64,000 nucleotides of DNA from CAVQJU01 sp963754955 (GTDB lineage Bacteria; Acidobacteriota; Vicinamibacteria; Vicinamibacterales; CAVVIG01): the NCBI GenBank assembly GCA_963754955.1, contig CAVWHY010000001.1, positions 744,001 through 808,000 of the forward strand, given 5' to 3'. The translations under genes and the position numbers were made by a program. The notes beneath the pieces were generated by a model, which had not been told where the DNA came from, searched no databases, and worked only from the letters and a program-made list of their open reading frames with translations. This document shows positions 38,505 to 49,339 of the stretch, piece by piece (position 1 is the stretch's first letter; each line of letters begins with the position of its first letter).

Positions 38505-39466
38505 GTGATTGATCAGTACGCGGCGGAGCGTCGCGGCGTCGATGTTGCCGCCGCTCATCACGCAGGCGACCTTCCGCCCGGCCAGCCGATCGCGCAGCTT
38601 CATCGCCGCGGCGAGCGGCGCGGCGCCGGCGCCCTCGGCCAGGTTGTGCGTCGCCCGCAGCGCAAGCCGCACGCCCTCGGCGAGCTCCGCCTCCGTCAGC
38701 GTCACGACGTCGTTCAGTTCCTTCTGCAGGATACTCGAACGTCAGGTCGAACGTGACGCGTGTGGCCATGCCTTCGGCGAACGTCTCCGCCCGCTCCCCG
38801 ACAACACGTGAACCGCGTCCGCCACGATCGCGTGAACGCGTCGGAACCCTTCGCCTGCACGCCGATCACTTCCGCGCGGCTGCCGATCCCCGTGCGCACG
38901 ATGCAGCAGCCGCTGGCGCTGCTGCCGCCGCCGATCGGCACGAGGATCACGTCGATGTCGGGCTGGGACTCGAACATCTCGAGCGCCAGCGTGCCCACGC
39001 CGGCAACCAGCAGCGGTTCGTTCGCGGAGTGCACGTAGCGCAGGCCGCGCTCTGCCTGCAGCTGCTCGACGCGCTCGCGCGCCTCGTCGAAGTCCCGGCC
39101 GTGCTCGAGGACCTCGGCGCCGTAGGCACGCATCGCGGCGTTTTTCTCCGGGTTGTTGCCGACCGGCGTGACGATCGTGCAGGGCACGCCCTCGCGCTGG
39201 CACGCCAGCGCAATCGACTGACCATGGTTGCCTGTCGTCGCCGAGATGACACCGCGACGGCGCTCGTCCTGCGGAAGCTGTCCAATGAGGTTCAACCCGC
39301 CGCGGACCTTGAACGAGCCGGTCGGGTTGTGGTTCTCGTGCTTGACCAGCAGATTCAACCCCGATTCGGCATCGAGCAGCGGGTGCCGCATGAGCGGCGT
39401 CGGGCGGATGAACGGGTAGACGCGCGCGCACGCCGCGCGCACATCGTCAAACGTCGGAGGGTGCAT
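38490..39466 (-). CDS. Threonine dehydratase-like PLP enzyme (frameshifted)
   Basis: A fold-type II PLP enzyme of about 325 residues. TGSFKVRGG holds the PLP lysine (Lys53), ATTGNHGQ is the substrate loop, GGGSS binds phosphate, and the C-terminal VMSGGNID is present. Two +1 breaks (near 38810 and at ~38733) separate three readable blocks, which join without loss: DAFTRSW, RVVGERAETFAEGMATR, then LTEAELAEGVRLALRAT. It likely deaminates threonine or serine; the short form without an ACT domain points to catabolic or serine-type use. Start ATG 39466. Confidence 0.8.
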
Positions 39467-39534
39467 GGGCCACCATTGATCGACACGCCGCGGCAAGCAA
39501 GTGACGCGAGGATGACGAATGAGTCCATGAGGTC

Positions 39535-40368
39535 CTACGAATGGACGACGGGGACGATCGTGTCAGGGCGGTCGGTGATGAGGGCGTCGACGCCCAGGCC
39601 GAGCAGGCGGCGGGCAGTGTCTTCGGTGTCGACCGTCCACACCTGGACGCCGAGGGCGGCCTGGTGCGCAGCGTCAACGAACCTGCGGGACACCACGCGT
39701 GTACGGCCCGACCATTCGGGTACCTGGAAGCCCGCGTAGGGCGGACGACGATGGCGGCCATCCGCACCACGATCGATACAGCGCCCAGCGGACTTCCTCG
39801 CGCGACGCGCTCGTCGCCAGCGCGGGCTCTGCCGTCCGCACGGCACGCAGGACGCGGCGCCCGAACGCTCCGAAACAGACGCGCTCGACGGCGTCGGCCC
39901 GCCGAACGACGTCGAGCGGCCGCGTCTGCGAGCGCAGCGTCGTTAAGCTTCAGCTCGACGATGATACGAGCGTCGCGGAAGCGCGCCAGCACAGCCGCGA
40001 GCGTCGGCACGCCGATGCCCTGCCCTCTGCACGGATACTCAGGCCGCGCGGCGACGCGCCGGAAATGGTAGCCGGCATCGACGCGCGCCAGTTCGGCCGC
40101 GTCACGGGCGTCTGACGCGGCCCCGGGCGTTTGTCGTGCGATCGAGCGACGCGTCGTGGTGGACGACGACGACGCCGTCCCTCGACAGGCGCACGTCGAG
40201 CTCGAGGCCGTCAGCGCCGAGGGCCACGCCCGTTTCGAACGCCACGATGGTGTTTTCCGGGGCCAGCCCGCTTCCGCCACGATGCGCGAAGACGAGCGGG
40301 CGGGACGCGGCAAAGAACGGATGTCGCGCGTCAGCCACGAGCCACCAGTTCGGATAGAATCGACCCAT
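39535..40368 (-). CDS. Glycerophosphodiester phosphodiesterase (frameshifted)
   Basis: The blocks VFAHRGGSGLAPENT and ELDVRLSRDG plus VVHHD give the GDPD active site (His-Arg, Glu-Asp, His). The frame breaks near 40120, and at least once more near 39880, before the end GVQVWTVDTEDTARRLLGLGVDALITDRPD. It hydrolyses glycerophosphodiesters to glycerol-3-phosphate and an alcohol in lipid turnover. The ATG at 40368 shares two bases with the divergent AAA gene's ATG; a GTG at 40338 is an alternative. With several breaks, it could be a pseudogene. Confidence 0.7.
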
Positions 40369-41861
40369 GGCGGCCACAATTGCGACCCTTGGCGAGCTTC
40401 GACAGGCGCGCCTGCACAAGCGATCGGTGAAGCAGGAGATTCGCGACAACCTCATGCGCAAGCTGCAGGCCGGCGAGCCGCTCTTCCCCGGCATCATCGG
40501 TTACGACGACACGGTCATCCCGCAGCTCGTCAACGCGATCCTGTCGCGGCACAATTTCATCCTCCTCGGACTCCGCGGCCAGGCGAAGAGCCGCATCCTG
40601 CGCGGCCTGGTCGATCTGCTGGACGAACAGATTCCGGTGGTGCCGGGCTGCGAAATCCACGACGATCCGCTGGCGCCGCTCTGCGCCGCGTGCCGCGCAC
40701 GCGTCGCGCGGGAAGGCGACGCCATGCCGATCGCCTGGCTGCCTCGCGAGGCCCGATACGTGGAGAAGCTCGCGACGCCGGATGTGACGATCGCCGACAT
40801 GGTCGGCGACATCGATCCGATCAAGGCCGCGCAGGCGGGCCTGAACCTGTCCGACGAGCTGACGATGCACTACGGCCTGCTCCCCCGCGCGAACCGCGGC
40901 ATCTTCGCCATCAACGAGCTGCCCGATCTCGCGGGCAAGATCCAGGTCGGCCTGTTCAACATCCTGCAGGAAGGCGACGTCCAGATCAAAGGCTATCCGA
41001 TTCGCCTGAAGCTGGACGTGATGCTCGTGTTCACGGCCAACCCGGAAGACTACACGGCGCGCGGCAAGATCATCACGCCGCTCAAGGATCGCATCGGATC
41101 GGAAATCCGCACGCACTACCCGGCCACGCGGCACAACGCGATGGCGATCACGCGGCAGGAAGCGTGGACCGAGCGGACCGGCGGCCTGCGCGTCGAAATC
41201 CCCGACTACGTCCGCGAGGTGGTCGAGGAAGTGGCGTTCCAGGCGCGCGCCGATCGCAAGATCGACAAGCGGTCCGGCGTCAGCCAGCGCCTGCCGATCA
41301 CCACGCTCGAACTCGTCGTGTCGAACGCCGAGCGGCGGGCGCTCTCGAACGGCGAGACGGTCGTCGTCCCGCGCGTGACCGATGTCGCGGCGGCGCTTCC
41401 GTCGATTACCGGCAAGTTCGAGCTCGAATACGAAGGCGAACTGCGCGGCGCCGAGCAGGTCGCGCGCGATCTGATCCGGTCGGCCGTCGGCGCGGTCTTC
41501 ACCGGCATGTTCGAGGGCCAGGACACGCGAACGGTCGTCGAATGGTTCGATCTCGGCGGATCGCTGCCATTGAGCGACGTCTCGTCGGCCGACGAAGTGG
41601 TGACGCAGACGCGCGGCGTGCAGGGTCTCCGCGAGCTGGCGGAACGGGCTGGAGTCGCCCCGGGCGCGACCGCGCCCGCCGTGGCGTCGGCGATCGACTT
41701 CGTGCTGGAAGGTCTCTACGCGCAGAAGAAGATCAGCCGCAGCGAAGAACGCGGCTACTCGGCCGACCGAGCCTCAGCCCCGGCGCTCGGCGCGCCGTGA
41801 GGAGCCGCCGATGGACGAAGGGTTCCAGGTCCCCGGCGGGAAGAAGAAGTATTACAACTAG
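40367..41861 (+). CDS. MoxR/magnesium-chelatase-like AAA+ ATPase (probable C-terminal frameshift)
   Basis: An AAA+ protein with Walker A GLRGQAKSR (68-76), the long region with RGIFAINELPDLAGKIQVGL and FTANPEDYTARGK (Walker B/sensor area), close to the chelatase-I type. It contains a CAAC pair near residue 105. The reading frame as given stops at 41800. In the +1 frame it continues as RPTEPQPRRSARREEPP and ends MDEGFQVPGGKKKYYN at 41861, a likelier C-terminus, so I place a +1 break near 41760. It pairs with the VWA gene that follows, as MoxR-type ATPases do with VWA partners. Confidence 0.85.
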
Positions 41862-41872
41862 AGCGGTGGAGC

Positions 41873-43202
41873 ATGAAATACCGCTACTCGAAATATCACC
41901 GGCGATCCGCTCGAGGACATCGACCTCGAGGACCTGGTGTCGAAACTGTCCGACCTGCTGCTGGCGAGCGGGTTCGGCAACCCGTACGGGCGGGACGAAG
42001 AAGAGCGGACGATGCAGGCGCTGCACGACGCGATTCTCGACGCGCTGTTCAACGGCGGCGTGCTGCCTGAAGAGACGATCCAGCAACTGCTCGGCGATCC
42101 GGCGGACGGCGATCAGGAAGACGTGCGATCGAAGCTCGAGGAGCTCATCCAGCAGATCATCGAGCGGATGGGCGAACAGGGCTACATCACGATGCCGCCG
42201 GATCTCGAGCCCGAGCGGCAGCGGCGGAGCGGACCGCGGCGCCGGCCAGGGCCCCGATCAGCCGCCGGTCACGTTCGAAGTCACCGACAAGACACTCGAT
42301 TTTCTCGGCTACCGGGCGCTTCGCGACCTGCTCGGATCGCTCGGCAAGAGCAGTTTCGGCCGGCACGACACGCGCGAACAGGCGACCGGCGTCGAAACGA
42401 CCGGGGCACCCAAGCCGTACGAGTTCGGCGACACGATGAATCTCGACGCCGCGGCCACGCTGCTCAACGCCGTCGCGAGGGAGGCGGAAGACAGGCTCGG
42501 CAGTCGACAGTCGGCAGTCAGCAGTCGGCCGTCGGCAGTCGGCCGCGCGGTCGCGCCCGCGCCGTCAAGATCAACGTCACGCACGAGGACCTGATGGTCG
42601 TGCAGGGCGAGTATCAGAGTTCGTGCGCCACGGTCCTCATGCTCGACTGCAGCCACAGCATGATTCTGTACGGCGAGGATCGGTTCACGCCGGCCAAGCG
42701 GGTGGCGCTCGCGCTGGCGCAGCTCATCAAGATTCAGTACCCCGGCGACGCGCTGAACGTCGTGCTGTTTCACGACTCGGCGGAGGAAATCCCGCTCGCG
42801 GAGCTCGGACGCGTGCGCGTCGGGCCGTACTACACGAACACGCGCGAGGGTCTGCGGCTGGCGCGGCGCATCCTCGACCGCCAGCGCAAGGACATGCGCC
42901 AGATCATCATGATCACCGACGGCAAGCCGTCGGCGCTCACGCAGCCCGACGGCCGCATCTACAAGAACGCGTTCGGCCTCGACCCGTTCATCGTCGCCGA
43001 GACGTGCGCGGAGGTGGCGGCGTGCCGCAAGAGCGGCATCATGATCAACACGTTCATGCTGGCGCGGGACTACGACCTCGTCAGCTTCGTGCGCCGGGTC
43101 GCCGAGATCTGCAAGGGTAAGGCGTACTTCACGACGCCCTATACCCTGGGCCAGTACGTCCTGATGGACTACATGGACAAGAAGACGAAGACGATTCACT
43201 AG
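41873..43202 (+). CDS. VWA-domain partner of the AAA+ ATPase (multiple frameshifts)
   Basis: The start has GGTGGA upstream, then MKYRYSKY. After an extra C at ~41898 it continues TGDPLEDIDLEDLVSKLSDL, after a +1 at ~42235 GPDQPPVTFEV, and after a switch within the heptamer array 42501-42542 RAVKINVTHEDLMVV. The last ~200 residues form a von Willebrand A domain with MIDAS LDCSHSM and GKPSAL. MoxR/VWA pairs act as chaperones that load metals or mature complexes. The array encodes a short Ser/Gln-rich linker. The corrected protein has about 440 residues. Confidence 0.8.
42501..42542 (+). repeat. Heptamer array CAGTCNN inside the VWA gene
   Basis: Six tandem heptamers (cagtcga, cagtcgg, cagtcag, cagtcgg, ccgtcgg, cagtcgg), 42 nt. 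It is the same word as in the kinase gene, again single-armed and stop-free in the sense direction. The host gene changes frame within or beside it. Confidence 0.8.
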
Positions 43203-43203
43203 A

Positions 43204-43231
43204 AGGGTTCAGGGTTCAAGGTTCAGGGTTC
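43204..43231. repeat. Tandem heptamer array AGGGTTC
   Basis: Four heptamers (agggttc, agggttc, aaggttc, agggttc) fill the 31 nt between the VWA stop and the LON-gene ATG, leaving no room for a normal ribosome-binding site. The same word appears at 61775-61858. Confidence 0.8.
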
Positions 43232-43233
43232 GT

Positions 43234-43906
43234 ATGTCGGAGCTGCTGCCGATTTTTCCGCTGCCGAACGTCGTGCTCTTTCCCGGCGTCTTTCTGCCGC
43301 TCCACATCTTCGAGCCCCGCTATCGCGAGATGGTGGCCGACGCGCTTTCGAGCGACCGCATGATCGGCATGGTGCTGCTGCGTCCGGGCTGGCAGCACGA
43401 ATACGAAGGGCGGCCGCCGATCTACCCGATGGGCTGCAGCGGCGTCATCACGCACGTCGAGTCGCTGCCGGACGGCCGGTACAACATCGTGCTGCGCGGC
43501 GTGGAACGGTTTCGCGTCCTCGAAGAGGACGATCACGAAGAGCTACCGGCGCGCGATCGTGGAACCCGTGCCGGACCGTGTGGGGACGGGGGACGACCAC
43601 GCGGCGCTGCGGCGCCAGCGGTCGAAGCTCGAAACGCTGCTGGCGCCGGCCATCGAGCGGTCGGTCTCAGGCGCCGGGCAACTCGAATCAGTCGGGGCCG
43701 GCGGACGCGACCCCAAGATCCCGTCGACCATGGCCGATGAGGATCTCGTGAACGCGCTGGCGCAATACCTGGATCTCGAACCGCTCGAAAAGCAGGCGCT
43801 GCTCGAGCAGCAAAGCCTGCGCAGCCGCGCCGAATCGCTCGTCGAACTGCTGGAGATGAAGATCCTGATCGCGCGAACGCCCGGCGTCTCCAACGTCGCG
43901 CACTAA
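43234..43906 (+). CDS. LON substrate-binding-domain protein (frameshifted)
   Basis: A protein of about 223 residues. It begins with LPIFPLPNVVLFPGVFLPLHIFEPRYREM, the hallmark of the Lon N-terminal (PUA-like) domain as a stand-alone protein. Near 43542 an extra C (GAG, C, TAC CGG) breaks the frame. After it, YRRAIVEPVPD and a helical tail (LEPLEKQALLEQQ) follow to 43906. There is no ATPase or protease domain. Such proteins may bind and present substrates; their role is not established. It is the third gene of the AAA-VWA run. Confidence 0.82.
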
Positions 43907-43908
43907 CC

Positions 43909-43998
43909 ATCTGGTCATTTGGTCATCTCGTCATTGCTGCTCAATTGAGCGTCTCTCGTTGGACAGCAATGACCAAATGACGCGATGACTAGACGATT
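43909..43998. repeat. Inverted octamer array (family TCATCTGG), second copy
   Basis: Left arm 43909-43939 (atctggtc, atttggtc, atctcgtc) and right arm 43964-43998 (caatgacc, aaatgacg, cgatgact, agacgatt) are complementary octamer runs, the same family as 179-280. It sits exactly between the stops of two convergent genes and touches the YpdA stop. Confidence 0.85.
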
Positions 43999-45022
43999 AA
44001 ATTCGTCCGGCAATGACTTCGACGATTTTCTCGCCGTGGAAGCGGCCGTTCTCGATGAAGACCGTGCCGGTATCGTCGCCGGCCATCGCGCCGCCCGCCA
44101 CGAACAGGCCGGGCACGTTGGTTTCGAACGTCTCGGGATTGAACGCCGGGGCATTGCGTGGGCCGAACGTCACGCCCGCGCGGGCCATCAGATCGTTGTC
44201 CGCGCGATAGCCCGTCAGCAGCAGCACGGCATCAGCCGGCAGTTCCTCGATCCACCGGTCTGGCCCGGTCACCACGACCGACGTCGGCCGAATTTCGCAG
44301 ACGTGCGTATTGAATCGCGCCGCAATCGACCCTTCCTTGATCCGGTTCTCGATGTCGGGTCGCACCCAGTACTTGATCGTCGACTTGAGCTCCGCGCCGC
44401 GGTGAACGAGGGTCACGTGGGCGCCGGCCCGATACATCTCGAGCGACGCCTCGGCCGCGGAGTTCGCGCCGCCGACGACGACGACGCGCTGCCGGTAGTA
44501 GAGGTGCGGCTCGCTGTAGTAATGATGGACGTGCGGCAGGTCTTCTCCGGGAATGCCGAGCAGCACCGGGTGATCGTAGTAGCCGATGGCCATCACGACG
44601 TGCCGCGCGTAACGGACGCGCCGCCCCTCGACACCCTCAGGGTTCGCCGAACCCTGTGATGGCCGCGACGAGCGCGTCTCGACGGCGAATACAGGGTCTT
44701 CCCCGGGCGCGGTTTCGCGCGTGATGGCGGTGACGGCTTCCTCGTAAGCGATCCGCAGGTCGAACTTGTCCACGACCTTGCGGTAATAGTTCAGCGCCTC
44801 GGCGCGCGTGGGCTTCTCGAACGGCGACATGAAGGGCAGACCGCCGATCTCGAGCAGTTCGGGCGTGGTGAAGAACACCATCTGCGGCGGAAACCGGTAG
44901 ATCGAGTTGACGAGCACGCCCTGCTCGATCACCTGGTAGTCGAGGTCGCGCTGTTTGGCGGCAATCGCGGCCGACAACCCCGACGGCCCGGCGCCAACGA
45001 TGATCAGGTCTCTGACGGACAT
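43997..45022 (-). CDS. ypdA: YpdA-family FAD/NADPH oxidoreductase (bacillithiol-disulfide-reductase-like)
   Basis: A 341-residue flavoprotein: FAD motif VGAGPSGLSAA near the N-terminus, NADPH motif VVGGANSAAEASLE in the middle, and a C-terminal GTVFIENGRFHG. The lack of a CxxC pair separates it from thioredoxin reductase and fits YpdA/Bdr, which keeps bacillithiol reduced in Firmicutes. Homologues occur in bacteria reported or predicted to make bacillithiol, including acidobacteria. It is divergent from the radical SAM gene. Confidence 0.82.
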   Translation of the reverse strand: MSVRDLIIVGAGPSGLSAAIAAKQRDLDYQVIEQGVLVNSIYRFPPQMVFFTTPELLEIGGLPFMSPFEKPTRAEALNYYRKVVDKFDLRIAYEEAVTAITRETAPGEDPVFAVETRSSRPSQGSANPEGVEGRRVRYARHVVMAIGYYDHPVLLGIPGEDLPHVHHYYSEPHLYYRQRVVVVGGANSAAEASLEMYRAGAHVTLVHRGAELKSTIKYWVRPDIENRIKEGSIAARFNTHVCEIRPTSVVVTGPDRWIEELPADAVLLLTGYRADNDLMARAGVTFGPRNAPAFNPETFETNVPGLFVAGGAMAGDDTGTVFIENGRFHGEKIVEVIAGRI

Positions 45023-45120
45023 CTCATGATCGTATCTCAGACGGCCGGAGGCTCGGTCTCAGGGAGGGCAGAACCGGCGGAAAGGACCTTTGAACGAGCC
45101 GTTTCTCTCCTCTCCTCGTG

Positions 45121-45169
45121 CCCGTTGGGCCTCCCAGCGGCCCGTTCGCCGCCGCCCTTGGCCCGTTCG
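45121..45169. promoter_or_regulatory. Three direct repeats CCCGTT at 20-21 nt spacing
   Basis: CCCGTT(T/C)G-like boxes begin at 45121, 45141 and 45162, about two helical turns apart, in the 235-nt gap between ypdA and the radical SAM gene. The spacing would place a bound protein on one face of the DNA. A TATGAT at ~45204 could be a -10 element for the rightward gene. This is a pattern call only. Confidence 0.25.
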
Positions 45170-45257
45170 CTGAAATTGTAATCGGGCAAGCCCTGTCTCG
45201 TCTATGATTTACGGGAATTGGGGCACTCTCATCCTGCCCCATGGAGGAGACTCTCGC

Positions 45258-47358
<2,101 letters not shown>

Positions 47359-47364
47359 GCGCGT

Positions 47365-47388
47365 AACGTCCGGCTTCAGCCGGACGTT
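47365..47388. repeat. Perfect palindrome AACGTCCGGCT
   Basis: Two 11-bp perfect arms (47365-47375 and 47378-47388) with a 2-nt loop, just after the radical SAM stop. It resembles the inner hairpins of the repeat at 18238. Confidence 0.75.
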
Positions 47389-47426
47389 CGGCCGTCCGCC
47401 TGAGACGTACGCTACGGAAGCACGAG

Positions 47427-47460
47427 GGGCCGGCGGGCAACCGCCGGCCCTTTTCTTGTT
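47427..47460 (+). terminator. Rho-independent terminator
   Basis: A perfect 10-bp GC stem GGGCCGGCGG / CCGCCGGCCC with loop GCAA, followed by TTTTCTTGTT. It is the textbook form and the clearest terminator in the window. It serves the radical SAM gene and ends directly at the stop of the convergent gene. Confidence 0.9.
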
Positions 47461-48181
47461 CTAGCGCTTGGGCGGCGCAGGCTTCGCGGGGGCGGTCTTC
47501 GCAGGCGCAGGCTTCGGAGGCGCAGGGCGATACTCGATCTGCACGTTGCTGACGACGGCGATCGGCCGGCCCGGCGACGAATACGTGGCGGTGCCGTCGA
47601 GACGCTCCACGGTGACTTTCTCGCCGAGGATGCTGACCTGCTGCTCGTCTTCGGGAATCGTAATCGACACCGACTCGGTCCCCGTCGGCGCGACGGCCTT
47701 CGCCCCGCCAGGTCCCGCTCCCCCGCCCACGCGATCCACGAAATCGGCTGCCCGCCGGAACTCGCTCTGCACGACCGCACGGCTCATCAGCGTGTTGTCC
47801 ATCGTCAGGACGCCGATCGTCGCCGTGTAGCGGGCGAACGCGCGATTGGGTGTGACCTGCTCCTCGGAGTACGTGTGGCGGTTGTGGAGGTTGAACGTCA
47901 GCGTCACCGGACCCTGGTGTGGCGGCAGCCGGACCAGCACGCCCTCGGCCGGATCGCGGCCGCTCATGATGTCGCAGAAGGCGACCTTCGTGCGGATGCC
48001 GATGCCGAGCGGCGTCGGGCACGATGAGATCGGCGAGCTCGGTTTTGGGAGCGACCGGTGCCGCAGGCGTGGGCCGCCGCGGCGGGGGCGGCGGCTTGCG
48101 CGTCGGCGTCTGCGCCGTGATGAGCGCACCCAGCAGGGCGATGAGAGCGGCAACCGGGACGAGGATCCTGAAACGGCGCAT
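47461..48181 (-). CDS. Exported protein, unknown (frameshifted)
   Basis: A signal peptide (ILVPVAALIALLGALITAQ) and a Pro-rich linker read in one frame. Near 48018 an extra base shifts to the block PLGIGIRTKVAFCDIMSG, followed by FNLHNRHTYSEEQ and a Lys/Pro/Ala-rich end. The central ~150 residues look like a beta domain; no family was recognised. It lies 6 nt behind folE and is probably co-transcribed. The terminator hairpin abuts its stop. Confidence 0.5.
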
Positions 48182-48187
48182 CCCGCA

Positions 48188-48793
48188 TCAATCCTCGCCC
48201 ATGCAGGCGAGGCTGGTCGCGGCCGACTCCCGGGTGGCCGACGCGCCGCTCCGCAGCTTGATCAGTTCGAGGAATTCCATCCGCGTCCGCACCTGATCGC
48301 GGAACACGCCCACCATCGCGCTCGTCACCGCGAACGAGTTCTGCTTCTCCACTCCCCGCATCGACATGCACAGGTGAGTGGCCTCCACGACCACCGCCAC
48401 GCCGAGCGGCCTGACGATGTCGCGGATGGTGTCGGCGATCTGATTCGTCAGGCGCTCCTGCACCTGCAGCCGGCGGCTGAACACGTCGACGATGCGCGGA
48501 ATCTTGCTGAGACCGATCACCTTGTCCGACGGGATGTACGCCACGTGGCACTTGCCGAAGAACGGCAGCAGGTGATGTTCGCACATGCTGTAGAAGTCGA
48601 TGTCCTTGACGATGACCATCTCGCTGTAATCGACCGAGAACAGCGCGCCGTTGACGATTTCGTCGAGGTTGGCGTCGTAGCCGCTCGTCAGGAACTTCAA
48701 GGCTTTCTCGACTCGCTTCGGGGTGTTCTGCAGCCCTTCGCGTCCTGGCTCTTCGCCGAGTTCAGCCAGCAGCTGCCGGATCAGGTCCTGCAT
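48188..48793 (-). CDS. folE: GTP cyclohydrolase I
   Basis: A 201-residue enzyme that makes dihydroneopterin triphosphate for folate or pterins. Zinc ligands Cys71, His74 (MCEHHLLPF) and Cys142 (HLCMSMRGV) are all present, with the QVQERLTNQIA helix. The length and motifs fit the classical FolE-IA form. The tail after ~185 is variable. It is divergent from the PilZ gene. Confidence 0.95.
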   Translation of the reverse strand: MQDLIRQLLAELGEEPGREGLQNTPKRVEKALKFLTSGYDANLDEIVNGALFSVDYSEMVIVKDIDFYSMCEHHLLPFFGKCHVAYIPSDKVIGLSKIPRIVDVFSRRLQVQERLTNQIADTIRDIVRPLGVAVVVEATHLCMSMRGVEKQNSFAVTSAMVGVFRDQVRTRMEFLELIKLRSGASATRESAATSLACMGED

Positions 48794-48848
48794 GCCTCTA
48801 TTCTAACCAGCCTGAACGGTCTGACAGCATGGTATAGTCCAGCTTGGA

Positions 48849-49196
48849 ATGGAGTACGACGAGACACGCGATACCGAGCGGATTGCCATTCTGGGCGAGC
48901 TGCACGGCGAAGTAATGGTCTTCCAGGCGACGACCATAAAGGAAATCAGCCGGCGCGGCGCGCAGGTCGAAACCATATTCCCGCTCCACGTGGACTCCCT
49001 CCACCAGTTCCGCCTCTCGCTGGGCGACCGCTCGGTCGTCGTCAAGGGACGCATCGCGCACTGCAGCATCCGCGACGTCGACCAGGAAGTGGTCACCTAC
49101 CGCTCTGGCATCGAGTTCGTCGAGCTGTCCGATCGAGTCTTCGAGGTGATCGCGGACTTCATCGACGCCATCAAGACCGGCCGGCGGGCTGGTTGA
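48849..49196 (+). CDS. PilZ-domain protein
   Basis: A 115-residue single-domain protein. RDTER (RxxxR) near the N-terminus and EISRRGAQV ((D/N)xSxxG-like, with Glu for Asp) mark a PilZ fold, which may bind cyclic di-GMP. The strand pattern (FRLSLGDRSVVVKGRIAHCS) agrees. The altered first residue of the second motif leaves binding uncertain. No partner is adjacent. Confidence 0.75.
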   Translation: MEYDETRDTERIAILGELHGEVMVFQATTIKEISRRGAQVETIFPLHVDSLHQFRLSLGDRSVVVKGRIAHCSIRDVDQEVVTYRSGIEFVELSDRVFEVIADFIDAIKTGRRAG

Positions 49197-49202
49197 GACC
49201 AC

Positions 49203-49339
49203 AGCCCTTGGTACTCGGTTCCTGGGCCTTGGTCCGCTGTCCTGTTCTGAGCCGGCGTGTCCGTTTCGAAACCGCGCGGAGGCAAAGGACCTGGGACCAA
49301 GGACGTACCAAGAACCAAGTACCAAGGCCCAAGGACCAG
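49203..49339. repeat. Inverted heptamer array (CTTGGTA/TACCAAG)
   Basis: Left arm ~49203-49244 (agccctt, ggtactc, ggttcct, gggcctt, ggtccgc) and right arm ~49284-49336 (ggaccaa, ccaagaa, ccaagta, ccaaggc) can pair as a long imperfect stem between the convergent PilZ and M28 genes. Confidence 0.8.

Noticed and set aside
40156..42594. Rightward open frame of 812 codons across the AAA and VWA genes
   Set aside because: Most of it is the shifted frame of the AAA gene. Only the part ~42240-42500 makes protein sense and was assigned to the frameshifted VWA gene.
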